Shown here piece after piece: positions 1 through 6,008 of a stretch of DNA of 6,008 bases. Below the pieces are notes generated by a model that was not told the origin of the DNA, made no database searches, and saw only the letters and a program-made list of their open reading frames with translations. Within the stretch, counting starts at the first letter, position 1. The number at the start of each line of letters is the position of its first letter. The DNA comes from Spartobacteria bacterium (GTDB taxonomy: Bacteria; Verrucomicrobiota; Verrucomicrobiia; Chthoniobacterales; Chthoniobacteraceae), in assembly GCA_025350985.1 (NCBI GenBank), contig JANXWU010000513.1, positions 1-6,008 on the forward strand, given 5' to 3'. Position numbers and translations under genes: made by a program.

Positions 1-2
1 GT

Positions 3-1643
3 CACGGCTTGCAGCAACTCGTGGCAAAAAACCAGACTTATACCAAAGCCTTCGCGGCCTTTGCCGCCGGCTTCGTTGCACTAGCTCCCACTGCCCGCGC
101 GCTAGCAAGTTTCTTCATTGGTGGGAATAGGAAGCCTGGCCCGCCGTCCACGGTGGAGCGACTGTTCAAGCACGCGGCCATGGCGGGAATCCTTGCTGCC
201 ATCCTGTTCAGTGTGCCGTTGATCTTCTACTCCTTCGCCGCCCATGCCGTCTATCAAGGCGGTTCGGCTCGCACCGTCGGACTAATAGCTACTCTCCTAG
301 CTCTCGTGCTTTCTTTTATTCTCAGGTTTCCGAAAGCCTTTCCGTTCGTCAATCGCTCCTCGCTCGCGCAAACCTATGCCGCGCGGCTGGCACGCGCCTA
401 CCTCGGCGCTTCCAATCCGCTCCGGCGCCGACCTGAAGGTGCGAACATCACCGAAGTCATGGCGGGTGACGACGTGGCCTCGATTAAGAACTATCGTCCA
501 CACGAAGCGGGCGGACCTTTCCACTTGATTAATACTACCGTCAATCAGACGATTGATTTCAACTCGCAGCGTGGGAATCGCGACCGCAAGGGCGACGTGC
601 TGGCCGTGAGTTGTCTCGGCCTGAGCATAGGTGAAGACTATCACGGCTTCTGGGCGGACCCGGTGGAGGAAGGCGCGTCCGCCGGTCAAAAACGACCCCA
701 CGCGATTGATCCTATCCTGCGCACCACGGGCGGCGAGCATCCACTGATCGACGAGGCGGGTAATCCACCTCAGCGCGCGGAAATGCTGTCACTGCGCCAG
801 TGGATTGGCATTTCCGGCGCGGCGATCGGGCCGGGTCGCGGGGAAACCACCCAGCTCGGCACGGCGTTGCTGTACGGGCAGGCAAACTTGCGCACGGGGT
901 ATTGGTGGGACAGCAGCATTAACGAAGTGAGCCGCGACGGCTTTCCGCAACTGAGCTTCGTGCGGCGCTTCCTTTACCTGTTGCCCAAGTTGTTTCTGCC
1001 GCAATCGCTCTTGATCAAGGAATGGACCGCGCGCTATCCCGGCCCGTGGGAAAGGCATTGGTATATCTCGGATGGCGGTTTTTTTGAAAACACGGGCGCT
1101 TATGAACTAATCCGGCGGCGCGTTCCTCGCCTGATCGTTGGTGATGACTCAACCGACCCGACTTATGAGCTCGAAGACCTGGCGAACCTTGTCCGCAAAG
1201 CACGCATCGACTTCAACGCCTGCATTGAACCGGTGCCGGTGGAAAGTCTGGCGCAATGGGCGGGAGCTGGCTTGCTCGGGCCGGATCAACGCGCCTGTCT
1301 CGGCACTCTCGAAGACTTAAAGCCGCCGAAGGATGCGGACGGGAACATCACCGGTCCTTCAAAGGTTCATGCCACGCTCTTTTGGGTGCGTTACCTGAGT
1401 GGAGGCCGACGCTCCCTGCTTCTCTACCTGAAGTCAAGTGTCACGGGCGATGAGACGGCGGACATCGCCAACTACCACAGTACGCACCGCGAGTATCCAC
1501 ACGAAAGCATCGCGGACCAGTTCTTTGAAGAGTCGCAGTGGGAAAGCTATCGTCAGCTCGGAGAGCACATCGCCTCTCCTGTCTTTAAAAACCCCGATTG
1601 GTTTTGGTCGATCCCGCTCCCCATCGACCCGGCCATCCGTTAG
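3..1643 (+). CDS. Patatin-like phospholipase family protein with transmembrane segments (5'-truncated by window edge)
   Basis: Probable lipid acyl hydrolase (phospholipase A or lysophospholipase type) using the patatin Ser-Asp dyad. Residues are numbered from the TTG at 9, but the frame is open to the left edge, so the gene almost certainly begins upstream. The nucleophile motif GxSxG and the oxyanion-hole glycines are not in this part and should lie upstream. Hydrophobic stretches at about 13-38, 56-80 and 88-106 look like membrane segments. The region after them reads as the second half of a patatin domain: HLINTT at 172-177, ISGAA at 268-272, an NLRTGYW stretch at 293-299, and the dyad motif SDGGFFENTG with Asp355. 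LEDLANLVRKARIDF follows, a pattern I associate with large bacterial patatin-like proteins. Insertion of membrane helices between the two catalytic halves implies action at the inner membrane. The stop lies 11 bases before the next gene, which suggests co-transcription. Family assignment is fairly certain; substrate is unknown. Confidence 0.82.
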   Translation, partial: HGLQQLVAKNQTYTKAFAAFAAGFVALAPTARALASFFIGGNRKPGPPSTVERLFKHAAMAGILAAILFSVPLIFYSFAAHAVYQGGSARTVGLIATLLALVLSFILRFPKAFPFVNRSSLAQTYAARLARAYLGASNPLRRRPEGANITEVMAGDDVASIKNYRPHEAGGPFHLINTTVNQTIDFNSQRGNRDRKGDVLAVSCLGLSIGEDYHGFWADPVEEGASAGQKRPHAIDPILRTTGGEHPLIDEAGNPPQRAEMLSLRQWIGISGAAIGPGRGETTQLGTALLYGQANLRTGYWWDSSINEVSRDGFPQLSFVRRFLYLLPKLFLPQSLLIKEWTARYPGPWERHWYISDGGFFENTGAYELIRRRVPRLIVGDDSTDPTYELEDLANLVRKARIDFNACIEPVPVESLAQWAGAGLLGPDQRACLGTLEDLKPPKDADGNITGPSKVHATLFWVRYLSGGRRSLLLYLKSSVTGDETADIANYHSTHREYPHESIADQFFEESQWESYRQLGEHIASPVFKNPDWFWSIPLPIDPAIR

Positions 1644-1654
1644 TCTAATTCTAT

Positions 1655-3109
1655 ATGTCGAACTCATCCTCCACGCTTGCGGTCCTGTTCGCAGTCATGC
1701 TATGGTCGCCTTTTCCGATTGCCGCCAACGCCTCGGATCATGCTGATCCCTTGGAGGTCCCGACACCGTTTACGCTCCCGCTCAAGTTGTTGGACGCAAA
1801 CAAGCCGAGTAAGAAGGACCTTGAGGGATTGTCCGGCGGCATCACGGACTTGTTTATATTTCCCATCAAGGAGGATGGACAGCCCGCGTTCTTTCCACCC
1901 GCCGATGAGTATGAACTGCCCAACGATGCGGAACGGGCGGAGCTGGACAAGCTTTGGCCGGAGGAGCGCGCCGTGCGTTTGCAGATGAACGCAGAGGAGC
2001 GGACGGCCTATGCTCAACTGAATCCCGGTGACGCGGCGGCCAAGGCGGCTTTGCTCTTAAAGGTGCGCGCACGCCGGTTCAAGTTGCAGGAACTCGATCC
2101 GGAGCAGTTCGCGCAGATCAAGGGGCTGGCGGTCATCCTTTGTGTGCGGCGGGATGTGATCACGCCGCCACCGTATGCCTTGGAGCCTTACACTTACTCG
2201 ATCCACATGGATCAGCACACGACGATCTCCTATGACCGGCCCGAGGATCAATCAACCCGTGCGCGTTACGGCGGCGCGATCCCGGACTCAACCACGATCA
2301 GTCCTGACGTGACGATCACGGTTCGGTTAAACAACGACGGTACCCGAAAGAGCTACAGCATCACCGGGCTGGATAATCAAACTGGCATCAAGATGTTTCC
2401 CGACGAGATGACGACTGCCGTCCGTGAAGATCCGTTTGTGTTCCCGCGATTCTTTAAGAAGAACACCATCGCCATGGTCTTCACGATTCCGCTGACGTGT
2501 TTCTCGAAAACCAAGACCTCCCACCAATGGATCGCCTGGGCCACCACCATGCGGGATGGGAAACAGATCGATCACGTAGGACGGTCGCTACGGACACAGC
2601 AGCCGCGGTTCAATTTTCTCAACGGCCTCGAACCCCGAAAGCATGTGGCCGCGATCGACCGGCGGATGCATAATCCGACGCTGCTGGAGGACGCATTGTT
2701 AAGACTAGGCTTTGATTCGCTGTATGAATACCGGCCGTGGGATCTCGCGCCGGACGTAATGATCTACAACGCCCAGTATCGTGCGCGTTTTCCCAATGGC
2801 CGGATGCTGACGGATGACGTGGCCAGCCTGCTCTCGCGCCACGGGGATGCGCTCCTGCTGGAGTTATCTTATAAGAACGCCACTTGGCCGCGCGCGACTG
2901 CTAACGACAAGCCGTTCCAAGCCGGCTTTCCTTTTCTGGCCGATCCCTGGGGTCCGAATGATGTCACTCCCCCACCGATGCGACCGGTGGTGAGCAAGAA
3001 GCACAAGATGATGATCGTGATCGCGGGGTTGGCGGTGGTCGTTATCTTGTTTGGATTGGGTTGGATTAGTGCGCGCTGGTTTGGCCGTCGCCGGGAGACA
3101 TACCTTTGA
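1655..3109 (+). CDS. Secreted DUF4331-type protein with C-terminal membrane anchor
   Basis: Function unknown; the family is not biochemically defined to my knowledge. Residues 1-26 form a signal peptide with a hydrophobic core and a plausible cleavage at ANA|SDHA, although its n-region lacks the usual positive charge. The mature start SDHADP, the ITDLFIFP motif (63-70), the RYGGAIP segment (204-210), PNGRMLTDDV (380-389) and the late WPRA...NDKPF...FPFLADPW block (411-432) resemble DUF4331 proteins. Two features are unusual. A strongly charged, helix-prone stretch (about 83-156) separates DLFIFP from the LAVILCV strand (158-164). A single hydrophobic helix (about 452-475) is followed by a basic tail (RWFGRRR), so the bulk should sit outside the inner membrane with a short cytoplasmic tail. 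The start is ATG, 11 bases after the patatin stop; the spacer TCTAATTCTAT has no Shine-Dalgarno. The next gene follows closely. Family call is moderately sure; role is open. Confidence 0.72.
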   Translation: MSNSSSTLAVLFAVMLWSPFPIAANASDHADPLEVPTPFTLPLKLLDANKPSKKDLEGLSGGITDLFIFPIKEDGQPAFFPPADEYELPNDAERAELDKLWPEERAVRLQMNAEERTAYAQLNPGDAAAKAALLLKVRARRFKLQELDPEQFAQIKGLAVILCVRRDVITPPPYALEPYTYSIHMDQHTTISYDRPEDQSTRARYGGAIPDSTTISPDVTITVRLNNDGTRKSYSITGLDNQTGIKMFPDEMTTAVREDPFVFPRFFKKNTIAMVFTIPLTCFSKTKTSHQWIAWATTMRDGKQIDHVGRSLRTQQPRFNFLNGLEPRKHVAAIDRRMHNPTLLEDALLRLGFDSLYEYRPWDLAPDVMIYNAQYRARFPNGRMLTDDVASLLSRHGDALLLELSYKNATWPRATANDKPFQAGFPFLADPWGPNDVTPPPMRPVVSKKHKMMIVIAGLAVVVILFGLGWISARWFGRRRETYL

Positions 3110-3148
3110 CTACTTGGCGACGCGACCTAGTTGCGTTCCTTGCAAGCC

Positions 3149-4222
3149 ATGAATTTTGATTCCAACTATCTCGGGCCACAAGGAATTGACGAAGCGGATG
3201 CCTTATACCAAGGCTCCCGCTTCTCAGAAGTCCGGCAGGCACTCTACGCCAATCGCTATTATCTGACGTGGGGCTCGCCGAATGATCCTCCCCTCCCGAA
3301 GTACGGCGTTACTCTTGGTCGTGGCTTGCGGGGCCTGGTGCGAGAACTGCGGAGACGCTGGCCCTTTCAGCAAGCCGCCCGACGCGCAGTGGGAGCGGCG
3401 TCCGACCTGCGCTGGGGCGGGGCGGGAAAGAAGGGCTTTCGCAGGCTGATTCATCCGAACGCGGTTAATCTTCTGGGTCGTTGGAAGATTGATGACTTGG
3501 ACACTGGCTATACCGGTTACTTCCAGCGCGGGAGTGAAGGCTTGTTGGTGGCACGTTATTCCACCTGCTGTTCGGAGACGCGCCGCGGACACACCCGGTC
3601 GCTGGCTCTCGTCGGCAAGCTCTATCCCACGCTCGAAGTGGATCATCGCGAGCCTTTGCGGACAGCCAGCTTTATAACTCAGGAGGACCTAGGTGGGGCC
3701 AAGACGAATTACATCAATGACGCGGAGTTGCGCAATGCCCCCGACACGACACCGTGGCGGCGCGGATTCGGCCTGCCGTTCTTTTTGCTCACCGGCCTGG
3801 TCCTGATCCGGGCGGACAAGAAGCCCAGTGTGCGTCAGCTTTATGAAATCGCAGAACTCGGCAAGCCCGCCGAAGTGCCAACTAAGGCTCCCGAATTTAT
3901 GCGGCTGCTTGCGGATGCCAGTCAGCCGCGGATGGAAGGCGCAGACCTGGACTTCCGGGATGAGCTTCTGGGACAGATTTATGACAAGGGTAATCCAGTG
4001 CCAAAGCGGGAGCTTGTCTTTAACATCGAGGTTTCCGATGAGGGCCAAACCACGGGGCTGCTCGCGCAGCGGGTGCTGATTAAAAACTGGAAGCGCATTG
4101 GCCGCCTTGTCTTCACGGAAGCGGTCGCCTCTTACAATGGCGACTTTGTGATCCACTTTCATCACCCGGTGTGGCGGGACGACCGCAATGACCCCGGCAG
4201 CGTCGCGCGTCCGCGCCGCTAG
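3149..4222 (+). CDS. Catalase-fold (catalase-like superfamily) protein, probably lacking the canonical heme ligand
   Basis: I align this with the catalase core by eye, numbering residues from the TTG at 3131. RLIHPNAVNLLGRWKI (105-120) matches the catalase distal segment RVVHAKGAGAFGYFEV, placing His108 at the distal histidine. ARYSTCCSE (141-149) matches VRFSTVAGE, and LALVGKLYPT (158-167) matches the GFAVKFYT strand. SFITQEDLGG (180-189) sits where catalase has FFIRD, but the catalytic Asn before it is not seen. IGRLVFTEAVASYN (323-336) resembles VGRLVLNRNPVNYF of the barrel. The chain ends about 27 residues later, after HFHHPVWR (342-349), without the R-x-x-x-Y proximal ligand motif. An Arg-rich region (64-105) precedes the core, and a short hydrophobic run lies at 213-226. 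An in-frame TAG at 3128-3130 limits the start to TTG 3131 or ATG 3149. I prefer the ATG, giving 357 residues, but neither has a Shine-Dalgarno. There is no signal peptide, so it is probably cytoplasmic. Classical catalase activity is doubtful; a role in hydroperoxide handling is inferred. Confidence 0.68.
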   Translation: MNFDSNYLGPQGIDEADALYQGSRFSEVRQALYANRYYLTWGSPNDPPLPKYGVTLGRGLRGLVRELRRRWPFQQAARRAVGAASDLRWGGAGKKGFRRLIHPNAVNLLGRWKIDDLDTGYTGYFQRGSEGLLVARYSTCCSETRRGHTRSLALVGKLYPTLEVDHREPLRTASFITQEDLGGAKTNYINDAELRNAPDTTPWRRGFGLPFFLLTGLVLIRADKKPSVRQLYEIAELGKPAEVPTKAPEFMRLLADASQPRMEGADLDFRDELLGQIYDKGNPVPKRELVFNIEVSDEGQTTGLLAQRVLIKNWKRIGRLVFTEAVASYNGDFVIHFHHPVWRDDRNDPGSVARPRR

Positions 4223-4326
4223 CGTTGCGCTCCCTTCCCGGCACGGATAAAGTCCCGCGCCTCCGTCGTGGCTTTGTGACTCGAAAGTCGTGCTGTCCAT
4301 AGGCGGCGGGAATACCGCTTTTCACC

Positions 4327-5967
4327 ATGGCCAATCGAAAGAAACTGTTTGATCCCAAGCTCCAATTGTGGTGGCCGATTCTTTATGTTTTTCTCCTGGT
4401 GGTAATCTTCGGATGGGCGGCGCTGCGGCGCTTTTCACTTCCTCAGTTTCCTTGGGGAAACAAAGATACTTGGGGCTATCTTCACCCCGCGTTGTCGGAA
4501 CTGACGGGCGGTGAGTTCAAACACACCAATGGACGCAGCTTCCTCTATCCCGGATTTCTCTATCTTGTGCTTCGAGGCTTCGGCGACTTTCGTTTCATTG
4601 GTCTTTTTCAACATTTACTCGGCGGAGCTGCCGGAGGCTTGCTGCTGCTCGCTTGGGAACGCGCGCGCTCGTTCCTGCCTCGTCCATTGGTGCCGCTGGT
4701 CGTCTATCGCGCCATGGGACTGGGTGTCACCGCCTTTTACTTGTTTGCCACCACGCCCATGCTGTTCGAGCAGGACATTCGGCCAGAGTCCATCTGCCCC
4801 TTTTTCGCCGCTCTGAACATCTTCTTCACGCTCGAGTTTATTCGTTGCGCCTATTTGAAGCCAAGGCGTTCCGCCGCCTTGTGCTTCGGGATACTCAGCG
4901 TTTTCTCGGCCTACTTTCTGCAAGTGCTCAAGCCGAGCTTTGGCTTGACGATGGCCTTTTCCACTTTGCCCGTTTGGATCTACTGTTTTCAGAAAGGTGA
5001 GGTTCTCTGGCGCAAGTTAGTCTTGTTGGGGCTTTCCGCTCTCTTCATTTATCTGTTTTTGCAACGTCCTGAACAGCAACTCGCCCAAAGGGATTTGTCG
5101 TCCCGCACCTTCGTGCCGGCGACGCTCTTTTTCATCCACGCCGATATTATTGAACGGCAAATGGCCGTTGATCTGACGCACCTCAAGGACATTCCCTACG
5201 CGCCCGATTTGCTCGCCAAAGCTCATGCGGCTCTCGTGCGTGAACTGAATCTATCCAAGGGCACGGGAAAGTATAAGTCGTTGGGTTTCGATCCAGATTA
5301 CTTAATGTATGAAGACTCGCTGGATGTCAGTTTGCTGCTTCTCTTTGATCATGATGCGCAACGGCAGGCCGACTTCTATTTGTATTACTACCAAAGGGCA
5401 CTGATGCATCAACCTGTGAAAGTGCTCCGCAAGGTCGCCGGGCAGATGGCCCTTTTTTACGGACTAAAATGTCCCGCCTACCACTTGCCAGCCGAGAGCC
5501 CTTTCGGCTGGCGTTATGAGAAAACCCTTCGCGACATGTCAGTGAATACCGACCAGTTGAGCTTTGTGAACTACCAACCAGCGCAAAGGTGGACGACGGC
5601 AGTAAAGGCGCTTGAAACGATTAATGTTTCCTTGAATCCAAGTTATGTCGTTTGGATTAGTGCAAACCTGTTGGCAGTTCTATATCTGCCGGTACTGCTC
5701 TTGACGCTTGGGGCGGGCCTGTTTCTCGCCTGCCGGCCTAATTTGAAGGATCGCCCGCTTCTCTTTATGTCAGTGCTCTTTTTGCTCTATGGCTATAACC
5801 TTGGGAATTGCCTCGGCATCTCGATTGTTCATTCTTTGGAGATTGTGCGATATCGGACGGTTCAATTGATCTTTACCGTGCTGCCCCATGCCTTGGCGCT
5901 GGTGTTTCTTGCCGAAATATTCTTGTCCATTCGACAGCAGAGACTTCGCAGGGTGCGGTCGGATTGA
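4327..5967 (+). CDS. Polytopic membrane protein, putative GT-C-type glycosyltransferase
   Basis: A 546-residue integral membrane protein that may transfer a sugar from a polyprenyl-phosphate donor, as GT-C enzymes of the ArnT/PMT type do. The first helix (about 15-33) is followed by an outward loop with NKDTWGYL, where Asp47 is a candidate for the catalytic acid of the first loop. R70-x-x-x-Y74-P75 and FQHLLGG (94-100) then follow, a layout common in bacterial GT-C proteins. Further hydrophobic segments lie at about 92-110, 121-143, 155-174, 183-201, 204-221 and 228-245. LKPSF (201-205) fits a helix-end motif of such enzymes. A large non-membrane domain (about 247-437) precedes three C-terminal helices (about 441-469, 478-500, 512-535), with E505-x-x-R508-Y-R between the last two and a basic tail. 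A TAG at 4300-4302 in frame makes ATG 4327 the only available start; no Shine-Dalgarno is visible. The 104-base gap before it is the largest here, so it may have its own promoter, though I could not find a convincing one. It could instead be an uncharacterised membrane protein of another class. Confidence 0.6.
   Translation: MANRKKLFDPKLQLWWPILYVFLLVVIFGWAALRRFSLPQFPWGNKDTWGYLHPALSELTGGEFKHTNGRSFLYPGFLYLVLRGFGDFRFIGLFQHLLGGAAGGLLLLAWERARSFLPRPLVPLVVYRAMGLGVTAFYLFATTPMLFEQDIRPESICPFFAALNIFFTLEFIRCAYLKPRRSAALCFGILSVFSAYFLQVLKPSFGLTMAFSTLPVWIYCFQKGEVLWRKLVLLGLSALFIYLFLQRPEQQLAQRDLSSRTFVPATLFFIHADIIERQMAVDLTHLKDIPYAPDLLAKAHAALVRELNLSKGTGKYKSLGFDPDYLMYEDSLDVSLLLLFDHDAQRQADFYLYYYQRALMHQPVKVLRKVAGQMALFYGLKCPAYHLPAESPFGWRYEKTLRDMSVNTDQLSFVNYQPAQRWTTAVKALETINVSLNPSYVVWISANLLAVLYLPVLLLTLGAGLFLACRPNLKDRPLLFMSVLFLLYGYNLGNCLGISIVHSLEIVRYRTVQLIFTVLPHALALVFLAEIFLSIRQQRLRRVRSD
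5487..5512 (+). repeat. Perfect inverted repeat (hairpin) inside the membrane-protein gene
   Basis: GCCAGCCGA at 5487-5495 is exactly complementary to TCGGCTGGC at 5504-5512. The pairing can extend inwards by a G-U and an A-U pair, leaving the four-base loop GCCC at 5498-5501. The stem is GC-rich and would be stable in RNA. It encodes LPAESPFGW (residues 387-395) in the soluble loop of the gene. No T-run follows on either strand, so it is not an intrinsic terminator. It may affect translation or mRNA stability, or be chance. Confidence 0.5.
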
Positions 5968-6008
5968 ACGCGCCGTTTTCATAAAGAGCGTCCACACTTC
6001 GTAAAAGG

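Noticed and set aside
297..740. Minus-strand open frame of 147 codons opposite the patatin-like gene
   Set aside because: It is a shadow of the real gene: low-complexity, Arg-rich translation without domain signals.
2972..2990. CCACCG / CGGTGG inverted repeat near the end of the DUF4331-type gene
   Set aside because: Six pairs with a seven-base loop inside coding sequence and no T-run; likely chance from Pro and Val codons.
3061..3072. TTGGATTAGTGC, repeated exactly at 5652-5663
   Set aside because: A 12-base match where both copies encode Trp-Ile-Ser in membrane helices; a codon coincidence rather than a repeat element.
3681..3694. Shine-Dalgarno-like AGGAGGA and palindrome ACCTAGGT inside the catalase-fold gene
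   Set aside because: They encode the conserved QEDLGG motif, and no start codon with a plausible frame follows at suitable distance.
4278..4289. GACT-CGAA-AGTC mini hairpin in the 104-base gap
   Set aside because: Four pairs only, with no T-run and no flanking element; expected by chance.
3689..4300. Long open frame of 203 codons on the minus strand, opposite the catalase-fold gene
   Set aside because: It lies almost wholly antisense to a convincing gene, has no recognisable domain, and long antisense frames are common opposite GC-rich codons.
4275..4303. TTGTGA as a possible -35 box ahead of the fourth gene
   Set aside because: No acceptable -10 hexamer lies 16-18 bases downstream, so a promoter cannot be supported.
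4306..4322. Small stem GCGG / CCGC with loop GAATA followed by TTTT, resembling a terminator before the fourth gene
   Set aside because: The stem is only four pairs and the T-run abuts the start codon at 4327; it is too weak to call a terminator.
5968..6008. Trailing noncoding bases after the last gene, checked for a terminator or a new gene start
   Set aside because: No hairpin plus T-run and no start of a supported gene could be seen in these 41 bases.

Overview
The window holds four consecutive protein-coding genes, all on the + strand, which fill almost all of it. The first gene enters from outside the left edge. No RNA genes, insertion sequences, CRISPR arrays, phage genes or other mobile elements were seen. 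No gap between genes exceeds about 105 bases.

The source looks like a Gram-negative, moderately GC-rich environmental bacterium. GC-biased third positions sit beside AT-richer stretches, and secreted and membrane proteins dominate. None of the three visible gene starts has a clear Shine-Dalgarno sequence. These traits would fit Verrucomicrobiota or a related soil or water lineage, but that is only a weak inference and no marker gene is present.

Layout. (1) Positions 3-1643: the C-terminal part of a membrane-spanning patatin-like phospholipase. Its serine nucleophile would lie upstream of the window, while its aspartate motif is inside. (2) Positions 1655-3109: a secreted protein of the DUF4331 type with a signal peptide, a charged insertion and a C-terminal membrane anchor. 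(3) Positions 3149-4222 (or from TTG at 3131): a catalase-fold protein. It keeps the distal-histidine and R-[FY]-S landmarks but appears to end before the usual proximal heme tyrosine. (4) After a 104-base gap, positions 4327-5967: a polytopic membrane protein resembling GT-C glycosyltransferases that use polyprenyl-phosphate sugars. The last 41 bases hold nothing recognisable.

Genes 1-3 are tightly spaced (11 bases, then 21-39 bases) and probably form one transcript. A lipid hydrolase next to a catalase-fold protein suggests a membrane-lipid or lipid-hydroperoxide function, by analogy with catalase-related enzymes that act on fatty-acid hydroperoxides. This is a hypothesis only. Gene 4 may belong to the same transcript or be independent.
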